From JBGQDM01 sp041495845 (GTDB lineage: Bacteria; Acidobacteriota; Terriglobia; Terriglobales; Acidobacteriaceae), in the NCBI GenBank assembly GCA_041495845.1, contig JBGQDM010000104.1, positions 1 through 10,808 of the forward strand: a stretch of 10,808 nucleotides of DNA, written 5' to 3'. Numbering within the stretch: position 1 is the first letter of the stretch; every line of letters begins with the position of its first letter. Positions 1 through 7,765 of the stretch are shown here, one piece after another. The notes beneath the pieces were generated by a model. The model was not told where the DNA came from and did no database searches. It worked only from the letters and a program-made list of their open reading frames with translations. A program made the position numbers and the translations under genes.

Positions 1-2
1 GG

Positions 3-1229
3 CGGGTGCGGACCACCGCCCGGCGCGGGCAGGACAAACTGGCGGACATTCAGAATATTCTGCACGAGACCATCACCGGAAACCGGATTGTGAAGGCGTT
101 CGGCATGGAGCGCTGGGAGATTGCGCGCTACCGCGAGGCGGCTCGGCGGCTGTTCCGCGCCAACCTGAAATCGGCAGTGGCGGCGGCGGTGAGTTCGCCT
201 CTGATGGACGTGTTCGGCGCCATCGCCATTTGTTTGCTGCTGTTGCTGGGGCGCGGCCAGATTCGTCATCAGGTGTTCACGCCGGGAACGTTCTTGGCAT
301 TCATTGTGGCCGTGTTCAAGCTCTACGACCCGGTGCGGAAGTTTGCCACGTTTTACAACAGTTTCCAGCAGGCAGTGGGGGCGTCGGTTTCCATCTTTGA
401 GTTCATGGACAGTGCGGACACGGTGCCAGAAAAGCCGGGCGCGAAAAAACTGGGAGCGTTCCGCGCATCCATCCGCTTCGACAAGGTGGCATTTTCCTAC
501 GAGGCCAGCGGCGAAGAAGCGCCACGAGAAATTCTGCGTGACATTGTTCTCGAAGTGAAGCGCGGAGAAGTGTTGGCATTGGTGGGATCAAGCGGCGCGG
601 GGAAGAGTACGCTGGTGCACCTGCTGCCCCGGTTTTTTGATGTGACCGGAGGGCGGCTGCTGATTGATGGCACCGATGTACGCGAGGTTACGTTGGCGTC
701 GCTGCGGGCACAGATCGGGATCGTGACGCAGGAGACGGTGCTGTTTAACGATACCGTGCGCAACAACATTGCCTACGGCCAGCCCTTGGTTCCACAGGAG
801 CGCGTGGAGCAAGCGGCGCGCGTGGCCTTGGCGCATGATTTCATCACCGCGCTGCCCGAAGGCTATGACTCGGTGATCGGGGAACGAGGCTTGCGGCTTT
901 CCGGTGGCGAACGGCAGCGGCTGGCGATTGCGCGGGCGCTGTTGAAGGATGCGCCCATCCTGATTCTGGACGAAGCCACTTCGGCGCTGGATACCGAGTC
1001 GGAGTCGCTGGTGCAGTCGGCGCTTCACAATCTGATGACCGGGCGCACCGTATTGGTGATTGCCCACCGGCTCTCGACCGTGCGCCGCGCCGATCGCATT
1101 GTGGTGCTGGAAAACGGAACCATTACGGACATGGGTGCGCACGAGGACTTGATGAAGAAACTAGGCACATATCGCCGCCTCTACGACTTGCAGTTCGTCG
1201 ATGTGGACGTGCCCGCGCGGGTGGGATGA
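3..1229 (+). CDS. msbA: MsbA-type lipid exporter ABC transporter, 3' part (5' end outside window)
   Basis: This is the C-terminal two thirds of a half-size ABC exporter, with a membrane domain fused to an ATPase. The reading frame is open to the window edge, so the true start lies upstream and roughly 180-200 residues are missing, judged against the usual 580-600. Numbering from the GTG at position 6, the last part of the transmembrane domain spans about residues 1-135, with a hydrophobic helix near 70-83 and the family-typical GNRIVKAFGME coupling region near 25-35. The ATPase follows with Walker A GSSGAGKST (194-202), Q-loop Gln242, signature LSGGERQ (298-304), Walker B ILILDE (318-323) and switch His354, all intact. 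MsbA flips lipid A-core across the inner membrane as a homodimer. The general multidrug/lipid exporter family looks similar, so the substrate is inferred. Its stop overlaps the next gene by 4 bases (ATGA), implying translational coupling. Confidence 0.85.
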   Translation, partial: RVRTTARRGQDKLADIQNILHETITGNRIVKAFGMERWEIARYREAARRLFRANLKSAVAAAVSSPLMDVFGAIAICLLLLLGRGQIRHQVFTPGTFLAFIVAVFKLYDPVRKFATFYNSFQQAVGASVSIFEFMDSADTVPEKPGAKKLGAFRASIRFDKVAFSYEASGEEAPREILRDIVLEVKRGEVLALVGSSGAGKSTLVHLLPRFFDVTGGRLLIDGTDVREVTLASLRAQIGIVTQETVLFNDTVRNNIAYGQPLVPQERVEQAARVALAHDFITALPEGYDSVIGERGLRLSGGERQRLAIARALLKDAPILILDEATSALDTESESLVQSALHNLMTGRTVLVIAHRLSTVRRADRIVVLENGTITDMGAHEDLMKKLGTYRRLYDLQFVDVDVPARVG

Positions 1230-2113
1230 TGCCGATTCGATCCATGACGGGTTTTGCGCAGGTGGAAGGAACGGTGAAGGAGCGCAGCTATCGGCTCTCC
1301 CTCAAGTCCGTGAACCACCGGTTTCTCGATCTGCACTTTCGCCTGCCCTCCGAGAGTGATGGGTTGGAGATGAAGTTACGACGCGCGTTGAAAGAAAAAC
1401 TGGCGCGCGGGCATGTAGAGGTCACGCTGGCCATCGGCAAGGCAGGGAACGAAGGCCTGAGCCTGAACCGGGAGCTGATCGGTGGATATGTAGCGGCGTT
1501 TCGCTCGGCGGCGCGGGAGTTTGGCGTGTCGGGAGAGCCTGACCTGAACAACGCGCTGCGACTGCCCGGCGCGCTGGAGAACGCAGCCATGCCCGGCGGC
1601 GAAGAGTTTGAGGCGGCAGTGCTGGCGAGCCTGGACCAGGCCCTCCTGCGGCTGAACGCGATGCGTGAAGAAGAAGGGCGCGGCATGGTGCGGGAGTTGC
1701 GGGAGCGCATGGCGCGCCTGCAGCAGGCGGCAACGGCGATGGCGGGGCACCGGCAGGCAGTGCTCACCAGCTACGTGGAACGAATGCGCACCCGATTGCA
1801 GGAACTGGCCAACGTCCAGGCGGACGCCGACCGCGTGTTGCAGGAAGCGGCGTTGCTGGCCGATCGCAGCGACATTCAGGAAGAGTTGGTGCGTCTGGAA
1901 ACGCACGTGCGCCACTTTTTGGGGATGTTGGAGGCGAACGGTGAAGCGGGCAAGAAACTGGACTTCCTGTTGCAGGAAATGAATCGCGAAGCCAACACGC
2001 TGCTCTCGAAGACGTCCGGGCTGGCCGGCGACGCGCTCCACATTACGGAAATGGGATTGATGATGAAGGCGGAAATTGAAAAATCACGCGAGCAGGTGCA
2101 AAACCTGGAATGA
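1226..2113 (+). CDS. yicC: YicC/YloC family endoribonuclease
   Basis: A 295-residue YicC-family protein, close to the usual 285-295. The N-terminus has the family hallmark IRSMTGFA directly after the start. The C-terminal DUF1732 region carries a run of conserved residues ending in the typical EIEKSREQVQNLE. Between them lies a long, charged, probably helical segment (about residues 120-215). E. coli YicC and B. subtilis YloC are known as endoribonucleases involved in RNA turnover; this activity is taken from the family. ATG codons at 1226 and 1229 are in the same frame. The first overlaps the transporter stop as ATGA, and the second would give the more usual MPIRSMTGFA. The stop overlaps gmk by another ATGA. 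The yicC-gmk-rpoZ order is conserved in many bacteria and supports the call. Confidence 0.92.
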   Translation: MMPIRSMTGFAQVEGTVKERSYRLSLKSVNHRFLDLHFRLPSESDGLEMKLRRALKEKLARGHVEVTLAIGKAGNEGLSLNRELIGGYVAAFRSAAREFGVSGEPDLNNALRLPGALENAAMPGGEEFEAAVLASLDQALLRLNAMREEEGRGMVRELRERMARLQQAATAMAGHRQAVLTSYVERMRTRLQELANVQADADRVLQEAALLADRSDIQEELVRLETHVRHFLGMLEANGEAGKKLDFLLQEMNREANTLLSKTSGLAGDALHITEMGLMMKAEIEKSREQVQNLE

Positions 2114-2808
2114 GCATCGTCTTCATCATTTCGGCGCCGTCGGGTTCGGGCAAGTCCACGCTGGTGAATGAAGTGCGACAAAGCCTGGGGCTGGATTTTT
2201 CCGTCTCCTATACCACGCGGCCGCCGCGCGGCAACGAACAGAATGGACGAGAATATTTTTTTGTGGCGCGCCCGCAGTTTGCGGAGATGCTCAACCGGGG
2301 TGAGTTCCTGGAGCACGCCGAGGTGTTCGGCAACTACTATGGCACGTCGCGCCGGTTTCTGCGGGATGCGGAAGGGAAAGGCAACGACCTGGTGCTCGAT
2401 ATTGACGTGCAGGGAGCGCAGCAAATTCGCCGGCAGCTACCGGACGCGGTGAGCATCTTTATCCTTCCGCCCGACCGGGAGACGCTGGAACAGCGGCTGC
2501 GTCACCGCAGCCTGGACGCGGAAGAGGTGATCCAACGGCGGCTGGACACGGCGCGCCGGGAGATAGAGAATTATGGTGAGTACGCCTATATACTGGTAAA
2601 TGACCGCTTGGATGAATCGACGGAGCAGTTGCGGGCGATTGTCCAGGCGGAGCGGAGTAAACGGTCGGGCCAGCCTCACTCCCCCGAGGATGCTCGAATG
2701 CAGGAAACCGCGGAACGCTGCCGGTTGAGCAACGCGCGCGCACGGGTGCAGCCGATCCTGGCTTCGTTCGCCGCGCCGGACGTTCCGAAACACTCACCCG
2801 CGCGGTGA
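2110..2808 (+). CDS. gmk: Guanylate kinase
   Basis: Cytoplasmic guanylate kinase converting GMP plus ATP to GDP plus ADP, essential for GTP and dGTP supply. The P-loop SAPSGSGKST occupies residues 8-17. The GMP-binding part follows with SYTTRPPRG (33-41) and EYFFV (48-52), and further on a FLEHAEVFGNYYGTSR segment that matches the family almost perfectly. The lid/core segment LDIDVQGAQQI follows. At 232 residues it is about 25 longer than E. coli Gmk. The excess is a polar, basic C-terminal tail after the conserved kinase fold (about residues 190-232), of unknown role. The start ATG lies in the ATGA overlap with yicC. A 16-base gap separates it from rpoZ. Confidence 0.96.
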   Translation: MSIVFIISAPSGSGKSTLVNEVRQSLGLDFSVSYTTRPPRGNEQNGREYFFVARPQFAEMLNRGEFLEHAEVFGNYYGTSRRFLRDAEGKGNDLVLDIDVQGAQQIRRQLPDAVSIFILPPDRETLEQRLRHRSLDAEEVIQRRLDTARREIENYGEYAYILVNDRLDESTEQLRAIVQAERSKRSGQPHSPEDARMQETAERCRLSNARARVQPILASFAAPDVPKHSPAR

Positions 2809-2811
2809 GGC

Positions 2812-2817
2812 AGGGAG
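2812..2817 (+). promoter_or_regulatory. Ribosome binding site of rpoZ
   Basis: AGGGAG lies 7 bases upstream of the ATG at 2825, within the 16-base gap after gmk. It is the clearest Shine-Dalgarno sequence in this window and decides for the ATG at 2825 over the in-frame ATG at 2834. Confidence 0.6.
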
Positions 2818-2824
2818 AAGCGTC

Positions 2825-3055
2825 ATGAAGTTGATGGATGGTTTCGACAGCAATTACCGTTTCATTCTGGTGGCGGCGCGGCGGGCGCGGCAATTGCAAT
2901 CGGGCGCGCCGAGCCTGATTGAGAGCAACTCGCGGAAGCCCTGCCGGATTGCGCAGGAAGAGATTCGCGCGGGCAAGGTTCGCTGGGAAATTCTGGAGCG
3001 GCCGAAGGCGGCGGCAGCCGCCATCCTCGACCCGCCCAGCGTCGCGAAGGAGTAA
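2825..3055 (+). CDS. rpoZ: DNA-directed RNA polymerase subunit omega
   Basis: A 76-residue omega subunit, which helps fold and hold the beta' subunit in RNA polymerase. The diagnostic segment is SNYRFILVAARRARQLQSGA (residues 9-28), matching the conserved N(R)F.LV..A.RARQL..GA core of omega. A later IAQEEIRAGKV segment corresponds to the second conserved helix (A..EI..GKV). The C-terminal tail is alanine-rich and not conserved. Length is normal for the family. Position directly after gmk is the classic gmk-rpoZ pair. An AGGGAG ribosome binding site precedes the start. Followed by 65 bases before coaBC. Confidence 0.93.
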   Translation: MKLMDGFDSNYRFILVAARRARQLQSGAPSLIESNSRKPCRIAQEEIRAGKVRWEILERPKAAAAAILDPPSVAKE

Positions 3056-3120
3056 GCACGGGTGGCGGCGGCGCGGCGCCTGGTCGCTCCGCTGGAAGTC
3101 TGCCGTCACAAGGCTGAGCC

Positions 3121-4332
3121 ATGAAGATTGCCCTCGGAGTGAGCGGCGGGATTGCCGGCTACAAAGCGGCGGAAATTTTGCGTCTGCTGCAAGAGCGCGG
3201 CCTGCGCGTGCAGGTGATCATGACCCAGGCCGCTCAGGAGTTTGTCCGGCCGCTCACCTTTGCAGCGCTCTCCGGCGAGAAGGTCATCACCGAGATGTTC
3301 GGTTCCGGAGCCGGCCAGCCCAACATCGAATCCGCAGTCGAACATATTGCCGTCGCCCAGTCCATTGATGCGCTGTTGGTGGCGCCCGCCACCGCCGACG
3401 TAATCGCCAAGTTTGCGAACGGGCTGGCCACGGATTTCCTGACGACGACATTTCTAGCCACGACCGCGCCCGTGATTGTGGCGCCGGCGATGAACGTGAA
3501 CATGTGGAACCATCCGGCGACGCAGGCCAATCTGGAGACGCTGCGCCGGCGCGGCGTGCGCATCGTGGAGCCGGACAGCGGGTATCTGGCCTGCGGCATG
3601 ACCGGGCCGGGCCGGCTGGCAGCCAACGAAACCGTTGTGGCAGCGGTCCTCGAAGTGCTAAGCATGGGCCAGGACCTGGCTGGGCAAACGCTGCTGGTGA
3701 CGGCGGGTCCGACGCGCGAGAAGATCGATCCGGTGCGCTACATTACCAACCGGTCGAGCGGCAAAATGGGATACGCGATTGCCGAAGCGGCGCAACGGCG
3801 CGGAGCTCGCGTGTTGCTGGTTTCGGGACCGGTTGCCATTGCCGCACCCGCAGGGGTGGAACTGCTGCGAGTGGAGACCGCCGAAGAAATGCGGCAGGCG
3901 GTGTTGCGGCTGCTGCCCGAGTCAAGCATCGTGATCATGACGGCGGCAGTGGGTGACTACCGGCTCAAGACCCCGGCGGAGCAGAAGATCAAACGCAGAG
4001 GACCGATGACGCTGGAACTGGATGCGACGGCGGACATTCTGGCGGAGGTTTCGGCGCTGCGCGCCGGACAAACGGTGGTGGGCTTCGCCGCCGAAACGCA
4101 GGACGTGCTGGAGAACGCGCGCAAGAAGCTGACCACCAAACAGCTGGACGCGATCGTAGTCAATGATGTTTCGCGCGAAGGCATTGGTTTCGACTCCGAG
4201 CGCAACGCAGTGACCATCATCACCCACAGCGAAGTGGTGGAAGTGCCGGAAATGACCAAGTGGGACGTGGCGCAGCGCGTGCTCGACCAAGTGATAAAGT
4301 TGCGAGCGGCAGTGAAGGCGCCAATTTCCTGA
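3121..4332 (+). CDS. coaBC: Bifunctional phosphopantothenoylcysteine decarboxylase / phosphopantothenate-cysteine ligase
   Basis: Two-step enzyme of coenzyme A synthesis. CoaB joins cysteine to 4'-phosphopantothenate (CTP-dependent in most bacteria), and CoaC, an FMN enzyme, decarboxylates the product to 4'-phosphopantetheine. The CoaC domain (about residues 1-180) opens with the flavin-binding IALGVSGGIAGYKA. It keeps the catalytic His75 (in VEHIA), Asn125 (in PAMNVNMW) and Cys158 (in LACGMTGPGR), at the same numbers as in E. coli Dfp. The CoaB domain (about 188-403) has TAGPTREKIDPVRYITNRSS with Asn210, then MTAAVGDYR and Lys289 in QKIKRR, again at E. coli numbering. It has a Gly (residue 278) where the common motif reads AAVADYR. 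A partial ribosome binding site (AAGG) lies about 8 bases before the ATG. It sits 65 bases after rpoZ, the usual place in this operon type. Confidence 0.96.
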   Translation: MKIALGVSGGIAGYKAAEILRLLQERGLRVQVIMTQAAQEFVRPLTFAALSGEKVITEMFGSGAGQPNIESAVEHIAVAQSIDALLVAPATADVIAKFANGLATDFLTTTFLATTAPVIVAPAMNVNMWNHPATQANLETLRRRGVRIVEPDSGYLACGMTGPGRLAANETVVAAVLEVLSMGQDLAGQTLLVTAGPTREKIDPVRYITNRSSGKMGYAIAEAAQRRGARVLLVSGPVAIAAPAGVELLRVETAEEMRQAVLRLLPESSIVIMTAAVGDYRLKTPAEQKIKRRGPMTLELDATADILAEVSALRAGQTVVGFAAETQDVLENARKKLTTKQLDAIVVNDVSREGIGFDSERNAVTIITHSEVVEVPEMTKWDVAQRVLDQVIKLRAAVKAPIS

Positions 4333-4381
4333 CCCGTTGTTTGCAATTGCCCGACCGGCCAGATCCGGCAGCCCAACCCTA

Positions 4382-5209
4382 ATGACCCGATTGCTCGATC
4401 CCCAAACCAAACAAGCCCTGGCGGAACGCGTGCGCTACTATCGCGAGCTGGGCATTTACGATTTCTACCGGCGCGAGGTCGTAAGTACGCCGGAAACAAT
4501 TTCTGCAACCGCCGCGATCTCGGCGGAACCCCAAACCGAACAGCGAGATGAAATGGTCCGTCGAAAGGCAGTGGCGGTAGCGGTACCCGTGGATGAGAAT
4601 ATGTTTGCCGCCACCAAGCCGGAAGCGGCGATCACCGATCCCGTAGCAGCACTGCGCGTGATTCGCGAAGACCTGGGCGACTGCACGCGCTGCAAGCTGC
4701 ACCAACAGGGACGCAAGCAGATCGTGTTCGGCGTGGGCAATCTGCGGGCGGAGTTGATGTTTGTGGGCGAAGGGCCGGGTGCCGACGAGGACGAGCAGGG
4801 CGAACCGTTCGTCGGGCGTGCCGGGCAACTGCTGAACAACATGATCAAGGCGATGGGTCTGCAGCGCGAAGAGGTCTACATCGCCAACGTGGTGAAATGC
4901 CGCCCGCCCGGCAACCGTACGCCCGAGCGCGATGAGTGCGAGACCTGCTCACCGTTCTTGCTGCGGCAGATTGCGGCGATCGGGCCGAAGGTAGTAGTGG
5001 CACTGGGCGCGGTGGCGGCAAAAAATCTGCTGGCCATCCAGGCGCCGATGACCGAATTGCGCGGTCGCTGGTACGAGTTTCGCGGGACGAAACTCGCTGT
5101 GACCTACCATCCGGCATATCTCTTGCGCGATCCGCGCCAGAAGGGCGAAGCGTGGAAAGATCTGCAGATGGTGATGAAGGAGTTGGGATTGAAGGCGGCG
5201 GAGAAGTGA
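4382..5209 (+). CDS. Family 4 uracil-DNA glycosylase (4Fe-4S) with N-terminal extension
   Basis: Removes uracil from DNA, starting base excision repair. From the ATG at 4382 the protein is 275 residues. The catalytic domain is about 95-275. It has GEGPGADEDEQG (129-140) followed by PFVGRAG, the NVVKCRPPGNRTP block, and HPAYLLR (from His243). The iron-sulfur cysteines of the family are visible: C101-x2-C104 and C173-x15-C189, the spacing seen in thermophilic UDGa; Cys186 is extra. Family 4 enzymes are usually near 200 residues. Here residues 1-95 are an added region: a conserved-looking helix-like start with YYRELGIYDFYRR, then a low-complexity Ala/Glu/Val linker. An in-frame TTG at 4337 would add 15 residues; neither start has a clear ribosome binding site, and ATG is preferred. 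It begins 49 bases after coaBC. Confidence 0.9.
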   Translation: MTRLLDPQTKQALAERVRYYRELGIYDFYRREVVSTPETISATAAISAEPQTEQRDEMVRRKAVAVAVPVDENMFAATKPEAAITDPVAALRVIREDLGDCTRCKLHQQGRKQIVFGVGNLRAELMFVGEGPGADEDEQGEPFVGRAGQLLNNMIKAMGLQREEVYIANVVKCRPPGNRTPERDECETCSPFLLRQIAAIGPKVVVALGAVAAKNLLAIQAPMTELRGRWYEFRGTKLAVTYHPAYLLRDPRQKGEAWKDLQMVMKELGLKAAEK

Positions 5210-5215
5210 GAAAAC

Positions 5216-5227
5216 GCCCGCGCGGGC
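5216..5227. terminator. Short GC-rich palindrome after the glycosylase gene, possible weak terminator
   Basis: GCCCGCGCGGGC is a perfect 12-base palindrome 6 bases after the stop of the glycosylase gene and just before the possible priA promoter. On the plus strand it is followed by ATCTTTGC, a poor T-tract. On the minus strand it is followed by GTTTTCTC, a better one, but no minus-strand gene ends here. With a 4-base loop the stem is only 4 pairs, so termination would be weak at best. Confidence 0.25.
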
Positions 5228-5232
5228 ATCTT

Positions 5233-5241
5233 TGCTAGCAT
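5233..5241 (+). promoter_or_regulatory. Candidate extended -10 promoter for priA
   Basis: TGCTAGCAT fits an extended -10 element (TGn followed by TAGCAT; 4 of 6 matches to TATAAT). The hexamer ends 9 bases before the priA ATG at 5251, so transcription would start at or almost at the start codon, giving a leaderless mRNA. No convincing -35 box is seen, and no Shine-Dalgarno sequence precedes priA. A similar box occurs before the phosphorylase gene. Inference only. Confidence 0.35.
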
Positions 5242-5250
5242 TCCAACCTG

Positions 5251-7686
5251 ATGCCCCCTTTTTGTGACATCGCTCTTCCCGTTCCGCTCGACATGGTGTT
5301 CACCTACGCCGTGCCGGCGGGGATGCAGCCGATCGTCGGTGGCCGGGTGCTGGTGCCCTTTCGCCAGCAGCGCTTGCCGGGAATTGTGGTCGAGTTGCAC
5401 GATCGTCCACCGAAGGTCGCAGCCAAAAACGTTCTCGGCGTTCTTGATTCCACGCCCGTTCTCGACGCTTCACTCCTAAAACTCGGACAGTGGATTGCCG
5501 ACTACTACCTGGCGCCGCTGGGTGAAGTGTTGCGCACCATGTTGCCGCTGCAAGCGGAGTTTCAGCGCGCCATCGCCTACCGCATCACGGACGCGGGGCA
5601 GATGGCGCGGCATCTGGCGGGCATGCAAGGATCGCCGGGACGCTCGCGCCGCACGCCGGAAGAGCAGTTGGCGGAGTTTCGTGTGCTCGACCATCTGGGC
5701 GAGCTCGGTTGGGTGAGAGAAACGCCACTGCGCCGAGCCACTCGAGCGCCAAAAATCCTGCTGGCCGGAATGGTGCGCAAGAAATGGATCGAGCGCCAGG
5801 ATTTCTCCGGCAGCCGCGACGCCACCCGCACCGTCCAGATCGCAGTGCTCAAGTCTGCAGAAGGAAAATTGAACGAGAACCAGCGCGCGCTGCTGGACAC
5901 GCTAGCAGCAGCCGGCGGACGTGTGTCCGTGGAGACGCTGCGCACTCTGGACCTGCCGCGCACGACGCTGGGCACGCTAGTGCGGCGCGGCATGGTGGAA
6001 CTCGTAGAAGAAACGGCGAAGTTCACCATGTCGGCGCTCAAGCCACGGCAGTCGCCGTTTGATTTTTTGCTGACTGCGCCGCAGCAGAGTGCGCTGGATG
6101 CGATCCGTGCCGCGGTCGATGCGCGGAGATTTCAAGGCGCGCTGCTGCACGGCGTGACCGGCTCGGGAAAGACGGCAGTCTATCTCACGGCGATGCACGC
6201 GGTGCTGGCAGCGGGACGGTCCGCGATTCTCCTGGTGCCGGAAATTGGGCTGACGCCGGCGGTGGCAGCGGATCTGTACCAGATTTTTGGCGACGAAGTT
6301 GCCATTCTGCATTCGGCGCTGAGCGGGCAGGAGCGAGCCGAGCAGTGGCATCGCATCCAGCGCGGGGAAGCGCGCATGGTGGTGGGCACACGTTCCGCCG
6401 TGTTTGCGCCGGTGGCGGACCTGGCGCTCGTGATCGTCGACGAAGAGCAGGATCCCTCCTACAAACAGGAAGAGACGCCGCGCTATCACGCGCGCGATGT
6501 GGCCGTGATGCGAGCGAAGATGGCGGGGGCGACGGTCGTGCTCGGGTCCGCCACCCCGTCACTGGAGTCCTACTACAACGCCACGCGGGGCAAGTATGCG
6601 CTGATTGAACTGCGGGACCGGGTGGAGCAGCGGCTGATGCCGGAGGTCGAAATTCTCGACATGCGGCAGGAGTATCAGGAAACGGGGCAAGAGCAAGTGA
6701 TCTCGCGGCGGCTGGCGGAAGAAATCAAGGAGCGGCTGGAACGCCAAGAACAGGTGATGGTGCTGCTCAACCGGCGCGGGTACGCACCGGTGGTGCTCTG
6801 TCGGACTTGTGGGAAGAAGCTGGAATGTCAGAACTGCGCCATTGCGTTGACCCACCACAAACGCGCGCGACGCATGGAATGTCACTACTGCGGATTCACC
6901 GCGCCGGTGCCGAAGGCGTGTGTGCACTGTGGCAGCGAGTATGTGTATTTTCTCGGCACGGGATCGGAAAAACTCGAAGAACTGCTGCACAGCATGTTTC
7001 CGCGGGCACGGATTGGCCGCATGGACCGTGACACAGTGCGCGGCCGTCAGGACTTCGAACGTGTGCTGGGTGCGCTGCAGGCTGGGGAGTTGGACATTCT
7101 GGCGGGCACGCAGATGATTGCCAAAGGTCACGACATGCCCGGGGTGACGTTGGTGGGCGTCGTTGGCGCGGACACTGCCCTCGGCCTGCCGGATTTTCGC
7201 GCCGCGGAACGCACCTTTCAGTTGCTGACACAGGTTTCAGGGCGCGCCGGACGCGGCGACACTCCCGGCAAAGTGGTGCTGCAAACTTTCTTTCCTGACC
7301 ACTATGCGGTGCAATACGCGGCACGCCACGACTACGCCGGGTTCTACGAAAAAGAGTTGCGCTTCCGCAGTTGGATGCACTATCCGCCTTACTCCGCGCT
7401 GGCCAATGTGCTGGTGCGGGCCACGCGGCTGGACGACGCCCTGCAGTGGTCGGGCCAAATCGGACGCTGGCTGGAGCGAACGCGACACGAAGGTGTGCGC
7501 GTGCTGGGGCCGGCGGCAGCGCCCATCGCGCGGCTGAAGCAGGAGTTCCGCTACCACTTTGTATTCAAGTCAGAGAGCCGGCAAAAGATGAACCGGCTCC
7601 TGCGCGCCGTGCTGGCATTTACTGCCGCTGAGAAAATCCCCCGCATGAATGTGATTGTCGATGTGGATGCACTTTGGTTGATGTGA
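5251..7686 (+). CDS. priA: Primosomal protein N' (replication restart helicase PriA)
   Basis: An 811-residue 3'-to-5' DNA helicase that recognises stalled forks and reloads the replisome. The N-terminal DNA-binding region spans roughly residues 1-110. A long winged-helix-like linker leads to the helicase core. There the Walker A motif GVTGSGKT lies at 301-308, the Walker B DEEQ at 397-400 (the family more often has DEEH), GTRSAVFAP from 379, GSATPS at 432-437, and motif VI QVSGRAGRG at 661-669. The PriA-specific zinc-binding insert has all eight cysteines: 517, 520, 526, 529, 544, 547, 557 and 560. E. coli PriA has 732 residues; the extra length lies mainly between the N-terminal domain and the helicase core (about 110-290). 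The ATG at 5251 starts straight into the conserved CDIALPVPLDMVFTYAVP strand, supporting this start. Confidence 0.96.
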   Translation: MPPFCDIALPVPLDMVFTYAVPAGMQPIVGGRVLVPFRQQRLPGIVVELHDRPPKVAAKNVLGVLDSTPVLDASLLKLGQWIADYYLAPLGEVLRTMLPLQAEFQRAIAYRITDAGQMARHLAGMQGSPGRSRRTPEEQLAEFRVLDHLGELGWVRETPLRRATRAPKILLAGMVRKKWIERQDFSGSRDATRTVQIAVLKSAEGKLNENQRALLDTLAAAGGRVSVETLRTLDLPRTTLGTLVRRGMVELVEETAKFTMSALKPRQSPFDFLLTAPQQSALDAIRAAVDARRFQGALLHGVTGSGKTAVYLTAMHAVLAAGRSAILLVPEIGLTPAVAADLYQIFGDEVAILHSALSGQERAEQWHRIQRGEARMVVGTRSAVFAPVADLALVIVDEEQDPSYKQEETPRYHARDVAVMRAKMAGATVVLGSATPSLESYYNATRGKYALIELRDRVEQRLMPEVEILDMRQEYQETGQEQVISRRLAEEIKERLERQEQVMVLLNRRGYAPVVLCRTCGKKLECQNCAIALTHHKRARRMECHYCGFTAPVPKACVHCGSEYVYFLGTGSEKLEELLHSMFPRARIGRMDRDTVRGRQDFERVLGALQAGELDILAGTQMIAKGHDMPGVTLVGVVGADTALGLPDFRAAERTFQLLTQVSGRAGRGDTPGKVVLQTFFPDHYAVQYAARHDYAGFYEKELRFRSWMHYPPYSALANVLVRATRLDDALQWSGQIGRWLERTRHEGVRVLGPAAAPIARLKQEFRYHFVFKSESRQKMNRLLRAVLAFTAAEKIPRMNVIVDVDALWLM

Positions 7687-7748
7687 ACGGCGGCCAGATG
7701 TGACGCGGATTTTTGTCTTTCGTTCCGGCGCGGAGGGCTCGCTGCCGT

Positions 7749-7754
7749 TAGAAT
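7749..7754 (+). promoter_or_regulatory. Candidate -10 box upstream of leader ORF and phosphorylase gene
   Basis: TAGAAT (4 of 6 to TATAAT) sits in the context GTTAGAATTAC in the 132-base gap between priA and the phosphorylase gene. It closely resembles GCTAGCATTCC before priA. It ends 11 bases before an ATG at 7766, so the predicted transcript would start at or near that ATG. No -35 box at normal spacing is visible; a TTGTCT at 7713 is 30 bases away. Inference only. Confidence 0.35.
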
Positions 7755-7765
7755 TACAGGATCAT

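Noticed and set aside
1376..2041. Minus-strand 221-codon frame opposite yicC, and similar long minus-strand frames opposite coaBC, priA and the phosphorylase gene.
   Set aside because: High GC content leaves antisense frames open by chance; the sense proteins are all recognisable families with intact motifs.
4343..4350. GCAATTGC palindrome in the gap between coaBC and the glycosylase gene.
   Set aside because: Eight bases only, no second copy nearby and no promoter around it; expected by chance.
4337..4381. TTG at 4337 as the glycosylase start, adding 15 residues.
   Set aside because: Rare start codon, no ribosome binding site, and the added residues are not protein-like; ATG at 4382 is simpler, though not proven.
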